From assembly GCA_947652735.1 (NCBI GenBank), contig CANTEG010000008.1:1-64000 (forward strand): a stretch of DNA of 64,000 bases, written 5' to 3'. The notes under the pieces are model-generated. The model searched no databases, was not told the DNA's origin, and saw nothing but the letters and a program-made list of their open reading frames with translations. Both the position numbers and the translations under genes were made by a program. Origin of the DNA: an uncultured Lachnospiraceae bacterium. GTDB lineage: Bacteria > Bacillota > Clostridia > Lachnospirales > Lachnospiraceae. Shown piece by piece: positions 53,332 through 63,009 of the stretch (within the stretch, counting starts at the first letter, position 1; each line of letters begins with the position of its first letter).

Positions 53332-54978
53332 ATGGCATTTGATTGGGGTTTTATGTCAAAGTCAAAAAAAATAAAGGTTAAGGATGAAAGTATTGCCATG
53401 TATGAGCTGTGCCTAAAAAGGGCAGGCAGTATAGGAAAGGCAGAGTATATCCGTACAGAGGGACGGGTTGACCTTGCTGAGTCATACAGGACAGATATGC
53501 TTAATTTTCTCGTGTATCTTGCATATTCAGACGGAGACCTTTCCCTGAATGAGTTAAAATATATAAATATATTTTTTGACATGCCGTATGAATTTCAAGA
53601 TTTATCCAAGTATGCAGATTTGTGGGATTTAAAAACTGAGCATATCAAGGAACAGCCGCCGATCACCTTGGAGGCTTTTGTCAGGTCTAACATAGGTCCT
53701 GAAACGGGAGAAATAAGCAATCAGTATTATGATCTTGTCATGCTTTACGTTACAACATTCAATTATGTGGGAAATGATTTTATATCCTGTGATGAGGAGG
53801 TTACCGCTAATGAGGTTGCGGCACTTTCGGGCTATATGATGATGCTTCGGGAATATATAGAAATCATCAGGGAAAAGATTGCTGAATATAAACCGACAAT
53901 AGAGTATAAATCAGGCAGCCGTATCAAGCAGGAAACGGTAGAGTATAACAAGCCGACAATAGAGTTTCGTCCAAAGAAGAGAGAAGTGCAGGAAATCTTG
54001 GATTTTGACAGTACAATACCACTTGCTGACAGAAAGAAATTTGTGGAAATGGAAGAGAGAAAAGAGGAAAGTCTCAATGCAGATATAACGCCAAAGGCAA
54101 CAGAAGAACGTGAAGATGAAACCCAGTTTGTAGGCAGGATTTCAGAAAGCGAGAAAGCGGTAAACCTTGAGGAGCTTTTAGTAGAGCTAAACGGACTTAC
54201 GGGAATGGACGGCGTTAAAAAGGAAGTCAACAATCTGGTTAATCTTCTCAAAATATGCAGAATCAGGGAAGAAAAGGGCTTTAAAACGCCTCCGACTACA
54301 AACCATCTCGTATTTTTGGGCAATCCGGGCACAGGTAAAACGACGGTTGCCAGAATACTTGCCAAGATATATCACAGTCTCGGGGTCCTTTCAAAGGGAC
54401 AGCTTGTTGAAGTCGACAGGTCAGGACTTGTTGCAGGCTATATGGGACAGACAGGTATAAAGGTAATGGAAGTAGTCGAAAAAGCAAAGGGAGGAGTATT
54501 GTTTATTGATGAGGCATATGCTCTTTCCACAGGTCAGGAGGGAGACTTCGGAAAAGAAGCAATTGATGTGTTAAATAAGGCGATGGAGGATTATAAGGAT
54601 GACCTTATCGTTATAGTGGCAGGTTATCAAAAGGAAATGCAGAGCTTTTTGGATGCCAATCCGGGTCTTCGTTCCAGATTTAACAGGACAATTAATTTCC
54701 CGAATTACAGTGCAGGGGAGCTTATCGCCATTATGAAAAACAGGGCGACAAAGCTTGACTACAGCATTACGCAGGATGCAATCAGGTATATAGAACGCTA
54801 TTTTGGAAAGGTGCTGGAATTTCCACCTGATAATTTCGGAAATGCCCGTTCCGTAAGAAATTATTTGGACAATGCAATTAATAATCAGGCAAACAGGCTT
54901 GTAAAATCTTCTGATTTTTCAGATGAGGATCTTACAACGATTGTTATGTCTGATGTAGAAAATCTGACACTTACATAG
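53332..54978 (+). CDS. AAA+ ATPase, CbbX/SpoVK-like, with an N-terminal TerB-like domain
   Basis: A 548-residue protein. Residues 55-190 are helical with FLVYLAYSDGDLSLNELKYI, a pattern seen in TerB-like domains. After a charged linker (about 190-285) the AAA+ module shows GLTGMDGVKKEVNNL, Walker A GNPGTGKTTVARIL, pore-loop-like LVEVDRSGLVAGYMGQT, Walker B GGVLFIDEAYAL, sensor 1 VIVAGYQKEM and the Arg finger region PGLRSRFNRTINF. Such CbbX/SpoVK ATPases remodel enzymes or act in sporulation and type VII-like systems; target unknown. GGAGGG before the ATG; possible operon with the decarboxylase 11 bases later. Confidence 0.85.
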   Translation: MAFDWGFMSKSKKIKVKDESIAMYELCLKRAGSIGKAEYIRTEGRVDLAESYRTDMLNFLVYLAYSDGDLSLNELKYINIFFDMPYEFQDLSKYADLWDLKTEHIKEQPPITLEAFVRSNIGPETGEISNQYYDLVMLYVTTFNYVGNDFISCDEEVTANEVAALSGYMMMLREYIEIIREKIAEYKPTIEYKSGSRIKQETVEYNKPTIEFRPKKREVQEILDFDSTIPLADRKKFVEMEERKEESLNADITPKATEEREDETQFVGRISESEKAVNLEELLVELNGLTGMDGVKKEVNNLVNLLKICRIREEKGFKTPPTTNHLVFLGNPGTGKTTVARILAKIYHSLGVLSKGQLVEVDRSGLVAGYMGQTGIKVMEVVEKAKGGVLFIDEAYALSTGQEGDFGKEAIDVLNKAMEDYKDDLIVIVAGYQKEMQSFLDANPGLRSRFNRTINFPNYSAGELIAIMKNRATKLDYSITQDAIRYIERYFGKVLEFPPDNFGNARSVRNYLDNAINNQANRLVKSSDFSDEDLTTIVMSDVENLTLT

Positions 54979-54989
54979 GACAGTATAAA

Positions 54990-56354
54990 ATGAAAAAATA
55001 TATTGTTGAAAATCTACAATCATATATAGATGAAAACAACATTCCCTGGCATATGCCGGGACACAAAAGAAAAGGCTTTCATCACGCAGGAGGAAGTGCA
55101 GATATTGAAACGATTATATCTGCGGTTCATCGTATGGATGTTACGGAGGTCTATGGTCTTGATGATTTACACATGCCTGAGGGAATGATTGCAAAGTCGC
55201 AGGAGGAGCTTGCAGGGGTGTATCATACCTTTGCAAGCTATTATCTTATAAACGGGTCAACTAGCGGTATTATGACCGCAATCGCTGCCTGCTGTCTGGG
55301 AAATAATGAAAATGCACGTGACATTATCGTGGCAAGAAACTGCCACAGGTCAGTTCTAAATGCAGTCGGGCTGTTTGGTCTTAATCCGCTTTACATTGAA
55401 CCGCAAAAAATATCTCTGACCGCAAAAAACGGGCAATCATGCAGGGATAAGTTTTATGGTGGGATAAATATTTTGGAGCTTGAAGCGTTGTGCCTTGAAA
55501 ATAAAGGCATAGCGGCAATGGTTGTCACAAGTCCCTCGTATGAGGGAGTACTATCTGATATAAAAGCAATCAGTGATGTCGTCCATAAATACGGTATTAA
55601 ACTTATTGTTGACGAGGCACATGGGGCACATCTGCCATTTATGGAGCCGTCGGCAAGTGCTATAGGGCTTGGGGCAGATTTGGTTGTCCATAGTCTGCAT
55701 AAGACAATGCCTGCCATGACGCAGACAGCACTGATTCATGTTATAAATCCTGCTTTGGACGAGGCAGTGAGAAAATATAAGTCCATCCTTATGTCATCGT
55801 CACCGTCCTATGTGATGCTTTGCAGCATGGAGCTGGCAGTATGCTGGGGAGCGGAGTATGATTACACGCCATATTTGGGACGGCTGCAAAGGTTCAGAGA
55901 CATGGCGGAGCAGCTTGATAATATAACCCTGTTAAAAACAGATTCTTATGATTTATCGAGAATAGTTATCGAGGCAGATGCATATGGTATCGTTATGGAG
56001 GAGGAGCTTCGCAAAAGCGGAATAATATGTGAAATGTCAGGGGCACATTATGTTGTGCTTATCTCAACCCCTTTTGACAGTGAGGGAGATTTTGAATATC
56101 TTTATAAGGCTTTAAGCAGGCTGGACAGACTGCTTTCATCGGGTCAGCGTAAGGCGGACGATTGGGAGAAAAATAACATTGAGGAGACGAAAAGCCATAT
56201 AAAGAAGCTGCTCGGAACAAGGGCAGAGCATAACATATATGTATATCCGCCAGGAAGTTACATTGTGGCGGAGGGAGAGACGATAACCAAAACGCATATT
56301 GATATGCTGCTGTCATATGCAGAAAGCGGGAAGCAGATTAGAGGCATGGAATAA
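54990..56354 (+). CDS. Orn/Lys/Arg decarboxylase family protein, short form
   Basis: A 454-residue fold-type I PLP enzyme. IPWHMPGHKRK opens the protein as in the family (MPGHK), followed by EVYGLDDLHMPEGMIAKSQE, YLINGSTSGIMTAIAAC, ARNCHRSVLNAVGLFGL, VVTSPSYEGVLSDIKAI, LIVDEAHGAHLPF (PLP-binding Asp/His) and the PLP lysine motif in VVHSLHKTMPAMTQTALIH. The length fits the short YaaO/SpeA-like class of Firmicutes, which lacks the long N-terminal wing. The substrate could be arginine, lysine or ornithine. A T-rich start region lacks a clear SD; it probably uses coupling with the AAA+ gene. Confidence 0.92.
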   Translation: MKKYIVENLQSYIDENNIPWHMPGHKRKGFHHAGGSADIETIISAVHRMDVTEVYGLDDLHMPEGMIAKSQEELAGVYHTFASYYLINGSTSGIMTAIAACCLGNNENARDIIVARNCHRSVLNAVGLFGLNPLYIEPQKISLTAKNGQSCRDKFYGGINILELEALCLENKGIAAMVVTSPSYEGVLSDIKAISDVVHKYGIKLIVDEAHGAHLPFMEPSASAIGLGADLVVHSLHKTMPAMTQTALIHVINPALDEAVRKYKSILMSSSPSYVMLCSMELAVCWGAEYDYTPYLGRLQRFRDMAEQLDNITLLKTDSYDLSRIVIEADAYGIVMEEELRKSGIICEMSGAHYVVLISTPFDSEGDFEYLYKALSRLDRLLSSGQRKADDWEKNNIEETKSHIKKLLGTRAEHNIYVYPPGSYIVAEGETITKTHIDMLLSYAESGKQIRGME

Positions 56355-56626
56355 TTTATAGACATGCGAAGCGTATAGGGGCGCTGTACGGAAACAGAGA
56401 GCCATAATATTAGGGAGCCGATGCAATATCGACATAATATCCCAAGGTTATGTTGAAATTTCCGATTTATTTTTAGAAATTGTCGATGTATGTTGTTGAT
56501 TATGGAAAGAAATTAGCGATATACAAATTTTTTATGCGGGTTTTCAATGTAATTGTTGAAAAATATGTGGTTAATGTTTATAATCTTCTCCTAACCTGAT
56601 TTATAATTCGACATGTTTTATGGAAT
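56355..56626. other. Intergenic stretch
   Basis: About 270 AT-rich bases after the decarboxylase gene. Short imperfect hairpins only (for example AATATTAGGGAG...ATATCCCAAG); no ORF, tRNA or clear promoter seen. Confidence 0.5.
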
Positions 56627-56723
56627 GTCATTGGTTTGCAAAAGGTAAAACTGGTTTTATGGAAACTTGGGTTCCGATAGACATATCCTTAAATGAATTT
56701 GCGGGTAATCATCTGATATTTAA
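56627..56723 (+). promoter_or_regulatory. Leader element copy H, upstream of the MATE gene (degenerate)
   Basis: GTCATTGGTTTGCAAAAGGT and ACTGGTTTTATGGAAAC match the parA copy (GTCAGTCCATTTATTGAAAG, ATTGGTTTTATAGGAAAC); it ends GGGTAATCATCTGATATTTAAG. The outer stem and inner hairpins are weakened by changes, so this may be a decaying copy. Confidence 0.5.
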
Positions 56724-56743
56724 GAGAGGTTGAGGATTTTAAC

Positions 56744-58093
56744 ATGAAGGAACTTACAAGCGGAAAGCCGTGGAAAATTATTTTATTGTTTGCCGTACCT
56801 ATCATGTGCGGAAATATTTTTCAGCAGCTTTATAATCTTGCAGACAGTAAAATCGTAAGCACATACATAAGCACAAATGCGTTTGCGGCGGTAGGTGCAA
56901 CAAGTGTTATCTCCAACACGATAATTGGTTTTATTAATGGATTGACACAAGGCTTTGCCATACCTGTGGCAAATAGTTATGGGGCACGTGATTACCATAA
57001 AATGAGACGGTTTATAGCAGGCTCCATATTGCTGACAGGAGTAATTGCAATTTTGCTTACCGTTTTGGGACAGATTTTTATATCTGATTTATTGGTAGCA
57101 CTTGATACGCCGGCGGATATCATGCATGATTCCCTTGATTATGTAAAAATTATTTTGTACGGAATTATTTTAACCGCCATATACAATTTAAGTGCAAATT
57201 TACTCAGGGCAGTGGGGGACAGCAAGACACCGCTTTACTGTCTTATTGCAGCAGTTTTAGTAAATGTAACGCTGGATTTCGTTTTCGTTAAGTTTATGCA
57301 AATGGGAATTGAGGGAGCTGCCTATGCAACGGTTATATCACAGGCACTGGCAGGTGGACTTTGTGTTATATATATAATCAGGAAATTTAAAATAATAATT
57401 CCTGAAAAAGGAGACTGGCATTTGGAACAGGGACAGTATCCTGAGCTTGTTACAACAGGTATGTCCATGGGCTTTATGTCATGCATCGTAAATATCGGTT
57501 CAATCGTTCTTCAAAATGCGATAAACAAGCTTGGGACTGTTTATGTGGCGGCACACACGGCAGCCAGAAAGCTGTTTGATATATTAACGGTAATCCTTTA
57601 TTCGGTGGGACTTGCAATGACTACTTTTGTAAGCCAGAATGTAGGCGCAGGAAAGTACGCACGTGTCAGACAAGGTATCAGACATGCGATTTTCATTGTC
57701 ACAATTGCAACAACAATGTTAATTGTTGTATGCTTTGCATTTGGTGAGGGAATATTAAGATGGATTACAAGCACAGATGACATGTCAATCATTTCTGCAT
57801 CCGTGATGTATTCAAGAATAAGCATATTGTTTTTCTATGTGCTTGGACCATTGTTTATACTTCGCTGTTCCCTTCAGGGTATGGGACATAAAATTGTACC
57901 TGTAGCTTCAAGTGTTTTGGAGATGGTAGTTAAGGTTTTGTCAGCAAATATCATCGTTCCAGTTTTTGCATATAAGGGAGTTGCATTTACGGAGCCGATA
58001 AGCTGGGTGCTGATGACCATACTTCTCGGTGTAGCATACGCAAAGGTACAGACTGAGTCAAAACAGACTGATGGAAATTATGCAGGTATATAA
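56744..58093 (+). CDS. MATE family efflux transporter
   Basis: A 449-residue protein with 12 helices in two related halves. Start MKELTSGKPWKIILLFAVPI is the common NorM/DinF opening; FQQLYNLADSKIVSTYISTN and AAVGATSVISNTIIGFINGL in the first half and the matching AVGLAMTTFVSQNVGAGKYA in the second. It should export cationic drugs or metabolites using Na+ or H+. AGAGAGG before the ATG. Preceded by leader copy H; single gene. Confidence 0.92.
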   Translation: MKELTSGKPWKIILLFAVPIMCGNIFQQLYNLADSKIVSTYISTNAFAAVGATSVISNTIIGFINGLTQGFAIPVANSYGARDYHKMRRFIAGSILLTGVIAILLTVLGQIFISDLLVALDTPADIMHDSLDYVKIILYGIILTAIYNLSANLLRAVGDSKTPLYCLIAAVLVNVTLDFVFVKFMQMGIEGAAYATVISQALAGGLCVIYIIRKFKIIIPEKGDWHLEQGQYPELVTTGMSMGFMSCIVNIGSIVLQNAINKLGTVYVAAHTAARKLFDILTVILYSVGLAMTTFVSQNVGAGKYARVRQGIRHAIFIVTIATTMLIVVCFAFGEGILRWITSTDDMSIISASVMYSRISILFFYVLGPLFILRCSLQGMGHKIVPVASSVLEMVVKVLSANIIVPVFAYKGVAFTEPISWVLMTILLGVAYAKVQTESKQTDGNYAGI

Positions 58094-58205
58094 TCAAGAT
58101 GGAAAAGAAACGGAAATATGTGGTTCATCTTGAAAAAATATTGATAAATGTGTTATAATAAAAGATAGACTATGTATAGATTTTCTTTGAGAATGGAGGG
58201 TTATT

Positions 58206-58445
58206 TTGGCTGGTGTGAAAAAGGCAAAAAAGCCTAAAAAAGCAAAGGCGCCTAAAAAGGCTGTAAAGTATAAGCTTACCAAAGAACAAAAGAGGCTGCT
58301 TAAGGATGCAGCAAAGCATAGGCAAGATATTGAAAAGGCTGTCACAAAATACGTCAGCGTTTTTGCAGTTCTGTTGTGCATAATTTCATCAGGACTGGAT
58401 GTAATTATAAATAATAAAAAGAAAGGACAAAAAACAAATGAATAA
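58206..58445 (+). CDS. Small Lys-rich single-pass membrane protein, TTG start
   Basis: A 79-residue protein starting at TTG with GGAGGG 5 bases before it. Residues 1-30 are almost all Lys, Ala and Pro (MAGVKKAKKPKKAKAPKKAV), like histone-tail or ribosomal-protein extensions. A helical segment follows, then a membrane helix (VSVFAVLLCIISSGLDVII). Its last bases overlap the ATG of ptb, so the two are coupled. Function unknown; it may anchor Ptb or ribosomes near the membrane, but that is only conjecture. Confidence 0.65.
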   Translation: MAGVKKAKKPKKAKAPKKAVKYKLTKEQKRLLKDAAKHRQDIEKAVTKYVSVFAVLLCIISSGLDVIINNKKKGQKTNE

Positions 58446-59346
58446 TTTTGATGGATTACTTGATAAGGTAAAGTCATGCAACATTAAGAAGCTTGCAGTT
58501 GCAGTTGCACAGGACGATGCAGTCCTTGAGGCAGTTTCCGTAGCGAAAGAACGAAATATTGCAGATGCAATTCTTGTTGGAGATGAGGACAAGATAAAGG
58601 AAATAGCAGCAAGCATTAACATGGACCTTAGCAGCTTTGAGATTATTGACGTTAAGGATGTTACAGAGGCAGCACGTACTGCTGTTAAGCTCGTACATGA
58701 CGGAAAGGCTGACATGTACATGAAAGGTCTCATTGACACAAAGGGATTTCTTAAGAGTGTCCTTGACAAGGAGGTCGGACTTAGAACAGGTAAGCCTCTT
58801 TCCCACGTAGCACTTTTTGAGATAGAGGGATATGAGAAAATGTTTTTCCTTACGGATGTGGCATTTATTCCATATCCAACCCTTGAGGATAAGGTTGGAA
58901 TTATAAACAATACGGTTGAGGTTGTTCATGCGTGCGGCATTGAAAATCCTAAGGTTGCACCGCTTGCGGCAGTTGAGGTTGTAAACCCGAAAATGCCTGC
59001 AACGGTTGAGGCAGAGCAGCTTACCAAGATGAACGAGGAAGGCAAGATAACAGGATGTATTATAGACGGACCGCTTTCTATGGATCTTGCCATTGACCCT
59101 GAGGCAGCAAGACATAAGGGTGCTACGGGTCGTAAGATTGTAGGAGATGCCGACATCCTTCTGTTCCCTGACATACATGCAGGAAACCTTACATATAAGA
59201 CGCTCGTTCATACGGCAAAAACGAAAAACGGATGTATCTTAACAGGAACAAAGGCACCTGTAATTCTTACATCACGTTCAGATACATGTGAAACAAAAGT
59301 AAACTCAATTGCACTTGCAGCAGTGGTAGCAGAAGCTATGTCCTAA
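58438..59346 (+). CDS. ptb: Phosphate butyryltransferase
   Basis: A 302-residue enzyme converting butyryl-CoA and phosphate to butyryl-phosphate, the first step of the kinase route to butyrate. Family motifs: DAILVGDEDKIKEIAASINM, MYMKGLIDTKGFLKSVLDKE, FFLTDVAFIPYPTLEDKVGI, IDGPLSMDLAIDPEAARHKG, ADILLFPDIHAGNLTYKTLV and TGTKAPVILTSRSD. Phosphotransacetylase would look similar, but the adjacent butyrate kinase gene supports Ptb. AAAGGAC before the ATG lies inside the previous gene. Confidence 0.95.
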   Translation: MNNFDGLLDKVKSCNIKKLAVAVAQDDAVLEAVSVAKERNIADAILVGDEDKIKEIAASINMDLSSFEIIDVKDVTEAARTAVKLVHDGKADMYMKGLIDTKGFLKSVLDKEVGLRTGKPLSHVALFEIEGYEKMFFLTDVAFIPYPTLEDKVGIINNTVEVVHACGIENPKVAPLAAVEVVNPKMPATVEAEQLTKMNEEGKITGCIIDGPLSMDLAIDPEAARHKGATGRKIVGDADILLFPDIHAGNLTYKTLVHTAKTKNGCILTGTKAPVILTSRSDTCETKVNSIALAAVVAEAMS

Positions 59347-59350
59347 GGAA

Positions 59351-59426
59351 TGTCCTAAGGAGGGACCCGGCGAAGCCGGGAGGATACCTTAGGACAGACC
59401 CGCGAAACAAAGGACAGACCCGCGAA
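59351..59426 (+). other. Structured RNA segment and short repeats between ptb and buk
   Basis: TGTCCTAAGG (59351-59360) pairs perfectly with CCTTAGGACA (59387-59396), with an inner CCCGG-CGAAG-CCGGG hairpin. After it, AGGACAGACCCGCGAA occurs twice (59391-59406 and 59411-59426). ATGTCCTAAGGA is also duplicated across the ptb stop codon (59338-59361). No T-run follows, so it is more likely a processing or mRNA-stability element than a terminator. Confidence 0.65.
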
Positions 59427-59446
59427 GCAGGAGAAAGGAATTAAAA

Positions 59447-60517
59447 ATGGGATATAAATCACTTATTATTAATCCAGGATCAACATCAACAAAGATTGGT
59501 GTATTTGAGGATGAAACATTATTGTTTGAGGAGACACTCAGACATGCAACAGAGGTAATCGCACAATATGACAGTATCGTAGCACAGAAGGACTTCCGTA
59601 AGGAGGTTATTACAAATGTACTTGCAGAGAAGAATTTTGACATTAAGACCTTAGATGTGGTTGTTGGACGTGGAGGCCTTTTAAAGCCAATCCCAGGCGG
59701 AACCTATGCAATAAGCGATGAGCTGGTTAAGGATTTGGTAGAGGCAAAGAGAGGCGAGCACGCTTCAAACCTCGGCGGAATCATTGCAAAGGAAATCGCA
59801 GATGAGCTTGGAGTACCATCATTTATCGTTGACCCTGTCGTTGTAGATGAGCTTCAGGATGTGGCAAGACTTTCCGGTCATCCGGAGCTTCCGAGAACAA
59901 GTATCTTCCATGCACTGAACCAGAAAGCGGTTGCAAAGAGATACGCAAAGGAAGCAGGCAAGAAGTATGAGGATTTAAACCTTATCGTAGTTCATATGGG
60001 TGGTGGAGTATCTGTAGGTGCCCACAAGAATGGAAAGGTTATAGATGTGTTTAATGCTCTTGACGGAGACGGAGCATTTTCACCAGAGAGAGTTGGAGGT
60101 GTTCCAAACGGAGAGCTTATCAGACTTTGCTATTCAGGAAAGTATACAGAAAAGGAAATGGTTAAGCAGCTTGTAGGTAAGGGCGGATACAATGCTTACC
60201 TCGGAACAAACGATGCAAGGGATGTTGAGGATCTTGCATTTAACAAAAAGGATGAGAATGCAAAGCTTGTCCTTGATGCATTTTCCTATCAGGTATGTAA
60301 GGATATTGGTGCACAGGCAGCAGTTCTTTCAGGAAAGGTTGACCAGATTATACTTACGGGCGGTATTGCATATTCAGCATATACCACAGGTAGAATTAAG
60401 GATATGGTTTCCTTTATCGCACCTGTTACAGTATATGCAGGTGAGGACGAGCTTCTTGCCCTTGCACAGGGAGCGCTTAGAGTTTTGAACAAGGAAGAGG
60501 AAGCAAAAACATATTAA
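59447..60517 (+). CDS. buk: Butyrate kinase
   Basis: A 356-residue ASKHA-fold kinase making butyrate and ATP from butyryl-phosphate and ADP. N-terminal phosphate loop [57 protein letters not shown] and [19 protein letters not shown] are visible and in family order. A T-rich GAGAAAGGAA precedes the ATG. With ptb it provides ATP from butyrate production. Confidence 0.96.
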   Translation: MGYKSLIINPGSTSTKIGVFEDETLLFEETLRHATEVIAQYDSIVAQKDFRKEVITNVLAEKNFDIKTLDVVVGRGGLLKPIPGGTYAISDELVKDLVEAKRGEHASNLGGIIAKEIADELGVPSFIVDPVVVDELQDVARLSGHPELPRTSIFHALNQKAVAKRYAKEAGKKYEDLNLIVVHMGGGVSVGAHKNGKVIDVFNALDGDGAFSPERVGGVPNGELIRLCYSGKYTEKEMVKQLVGKGGYNAYLGTNDARDVEDLAFNKKDENAKLVLDAFSYQVCKDIGAQAAVLSGKVDQIILTGGIAYSAYTTGRIKDMVSFIAPVTVYAGEDELLALAQGALRVLNKEEEAKTY

Positions 60518-60542
60518 TTGATAGGAAAGCATCCTATTGGTT

Positions 60543-60622
60543 GTGTCAGCCCATGAGTTTTCGATTTACAAAGTAAATCGGAACATATGCTGAAAGCAAA
60601 TTTGGAATGGGTTGATGTTCAG
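60543..60622 (+). promoter_or_regulatory. Leader element copy B, upstream of the 753-residue surface protein
   Basis: GTGTCAGCCCAT (60543-60554) pairs with ATGGGTTGATGTT (60607-60619); relative to copy A one C-G pair is replaced by a G-T. Inside: hairpin CGATTTAC-AAA-GTAAATCG and ACATATGCTGAAAGCAAATTTGG as in copies A and C. Before the element, ATAGGA-AAGCA-TCCTAT may end the buk transcript. AAAGGAG follows. Confidence 0.7.
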
Positions 60623-60637
60623 TGAAAGGAGAATAAA

Positions 60638-62899
60638 ATGGATAATGGCAGTAACAGCTCATTCAGCCTTAAGCAGGATTCGCCGACGGGCAGTCAGCCG
60701 ACGCCACAGGCAAATCAACAGGCATACAGTCAGCCACAGGATATGAACCAGCAGGTGTATGGTCAGCCGCAGCAGATGAATCAGCAGGTGTATAACCAGC
60801 CACAGGCTCCTATGGGTGGCGGTAATGGCGGCTTGGGAAATCCACCGAAGACAAAGAAGCCGATGTCAGGCGGTAAGCTGGCAGGCATTATTTTGGGCGG
60901 AGTAGCAGTAGTTGCGGCAATCGTATGTGGCGTTATATTTATACCAAGGCTGTTAAAAACGGACAAGGAAGTTGTTATTGATGCATTCAATGCAGCATTC
61001 CAATCAGAAGTTGTTGAAGCAGACACAGACGATGTACTTGGGTCCGAAGAAATTGAAAAGAAGCTTCATGATAATGGCGGTAAAGTTTCAGCAGTATTTA
61101 CGGTTACTGAGATGGGCGGTGTATCAGGAAATGCCACATTTAATGTCAGTGAGATTTATAATCCCATTGACAAGCTTGTCAATTATACGATTAGTGCCGC
61201 TGCTGACGGCAAGGATGTATTTACATGTAACTTAATCAGCGAACAGGATAATACATACATTGAGTTTGCCAATATGATAGACGGATACTTTATGCTCCCG
61301 AACAATAATATTGGCGGAGCAATCAGCAGCTCATTTATTGGTGAGCTTTTGAGGGAAGAAAATGTAACGATACCTGATATCAGCATAGACCCATTTGCTG
61401 ATGATTATGATGAGGTGAGTGCTTCTGCATCCATTAACTCACAATATGTCAGTGCTTTTGAAAAGCTTTGGGACGAAACAGAATACAAAAAACAGGGAAA
61501 TGCAAAGATTGATGTAAATGGTTCCACCGTAAAGGCGAAAGAATACACAGTTACCGTTCAGGAGGAAAATATCGAGGAAGCACTTGTTGCTGCGTTTGAT
61601 AGTGCGTCACAGACGAACCCGGATGCTTTGGCAGAGTCAGGGCTTACGGCAGAGCAGTATGAGGCTACCGTAAATCAGCTAAAGGCTATGATTCCTTCTT
61701 TTATAACTGGTGACTTCGTATTATATGTCTATATAAAGGACGGGAAGATTGTAAAGTGTACATCAAAAGATGACACCTCACTTTATGGAGTAAGGCTCGG
61801 TTACGACTTTTATATGGACCTTGACGAAAATAATGTTGCGGGCATGTTTACCTTTAAGGTTATGGACGAAAGCGTAGGCATTTCCTTTGAAGTTAAGGAC
61901 AGGAAGGGTAGTCCAAATGGCAAGATTTCCGTTTTTGTTCCTGATAACTATATTGACCTCACATTTACTTCTACTGTTGAAAATACAGATGCGGCTAAAA
62001 CGGCAAATGTTGATATGCACTTGACTCATAACAATGAAGAGCTTATGATTATGAATCTTAAGTGTGAGGGAAATAATGCTGATAATTCATTTAGTGTAAA
62101 TGGAACCATGACCATCCCTGAAGGTGATTACTCAGCGGAATTTATCATGTCAGGTAAATTCGTGGATATTGTCAAGGGAACGTCCTATGGTGTGGTTCTT
62201 GATAAAATATATTTTTCAACTGACGGTACCATAGGGATTAACATGAACGGAAGAATAGATGTTGATACAACAAATAATGCTGCTGTTGCCCATGATGGAA
62301 GCAAAAAGATTTATGAAGTTGCAACACTTACACAAGATGCGTTCTTAGACATAATAAAAGATAATGAACAATTAATAAATGACTATTTAACAATATGGGG
62401 TTCGTCAGGAGTAATTAATGAAGAACCTGAAAGCACAGAAGCAGAATCGTCTAATGACAACAATTTGGACGGAGCAAAGATACTGAAGTCAGGCGATGCA
62501 GAGGTAGAAATCCTTAACAGCTATGCAGGAACAAAATGTACTTACAATGATGAGCACTATATATCGTTTGCCGATGACAGTCAGGACATTAATATAGATT
62601 ATACCTTGTATGAAGACTACAGTGCCAATGAGCTGGTGCAAAATGGGTTTTATCAGGAGGCACCGTCAGGAGACGGAGACATTGATGAAATTGATGTTGA
62701 AAAAACATTAAAGGATTCATCCAAGGTAGTTTACTCCTATACAAAAAGAGAAAATAACGGACGTTCATATGTGTCGGCATACATTGCAAAACAGATAGGT
62801 GAAGATTGCATCGCAGTTACGGTTTTTGTATATGACGAGGTGATATCCTCTGATGAACTTATAGAGATTTTGGCAGATGCAAATTTCAAGGTAAAGTAA
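60638..62899 (+). CDS. Large membrane-anchored surface protein with Gln-rich cytoplasmic repeats
   Basis: A 753-residue protein. The cytoplasmic end (1-75) has repeats of NQQVYGQPQQM type and no zinc ribbon. One helix follows (LAGIILGGVAVVAAIVCGVI, about 84-104). The remaining 650 residues are outside: several acidic beta-rich segments with regular TVTVQEENIEEALVAAFDSA-like helical inserts, and a C-terminal small domain (VAVTVFVYDEVISSDELIEI). It may be a sensor or an envelope stress protein; no family was recognised. AAAGGAG before the ATG and leader copy B upstream. Confidence 0.65.
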   Translation: MDNGSNSSFSLKQDSPTGSQPTPQANQQAYSQPQDMNQQVYGQPQQMNQQVYNQPQAPMGGGNGGLGNPPKTKKPMSGGKLAGIILGGVAVVAAIVCGVIFIPRLLKTDKEVVIDAFNAAFQSEVVEADTDDVLGSEEIEKKLHDNGGKVSAVFTVTEMGGVSGNATFNVSEIYNPIDKLVNYTISAAADGKDVFTCNLISEQDNTYIEFANMIDGYFMLPNNNIGGAISSSFIGELLREENVTIPDISIDPFADDYDEVSASASINSQYVSAFEKLWDETEYKKQGNAKIDVNGSTVKAKEYTVTVQEENIEEALVAAFDSASQTNPDALAESGLTAEQYEATVNQLKAMIPSFITGDFVLYVYIKDGKIVKCTSKDDTSLYGVRLGYDFYMDLDENNVAGMFTFKVMDESVGISFEVKDRKGSPNGKISVFVPDNYIDLTFTSTVENTDAAKTANVDMHLTHNNEELMIMNLKCEGNNADNSFSVNGTMTIPEGDYSAEFIMSGKFVDIVKGTSYGVVLDKIYFSTDGTIGINMNGRIDVDTTNNAAVAHDGSKKIYEVATLTQDAFLDIIKDNEQLINDYLTIWGSSGVINEEPESTEAESSNDNNLDGAKILKSGDAEVEILNSYAGTKCTYNDEHYISFADDSQDINIDYTLYEDYSANELVQNGFYQEAPSGDGDIDEIDVEKTLKDSSKVVYSYTKRENNGRSYVSAYIAKQIGEDCIAVTVFVYDEVISSDELIEILADANFKVK

Positions 62900-62910
62900 T
62901 TAAGTTGGCA

Positions 62911-62991
62911 GCGTCACTTCACAGGTTCTCGATTTACAAAGTAAATTGGAACATATGCTGAAAGCAAGCTTTGGAATGGACGGATGTTTTA
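62911..62991 (+). promoter_or_regulatory. Leader element copy C, upstream of aroD
   Basis: GTCACTTCAC (62913-62922) can pair in part with ATGGACGGATGTT (62976-62988): about seven of ten positions, including a T-A pair where copy A has C-G. The inner block from TTCTCGATTTACAAAGTAAA to GCTGAAAGC is almost identical to copies A and B. GAGAGG follows, just before aroD. Confidence 0.65.
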
Positions 62992-63009
62992 GAGTAGAGA
63001 GGTTAGCCT

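Noticed and set aside
58438-60517. ptb-buk as phosphotransacetylase-acetate kinase.
   Set aside because: The kinase has the butyrate/branched-chain kinase form ([15 protein letters not shown], about 356 residues) rather than the longer acetate kinase pattern.
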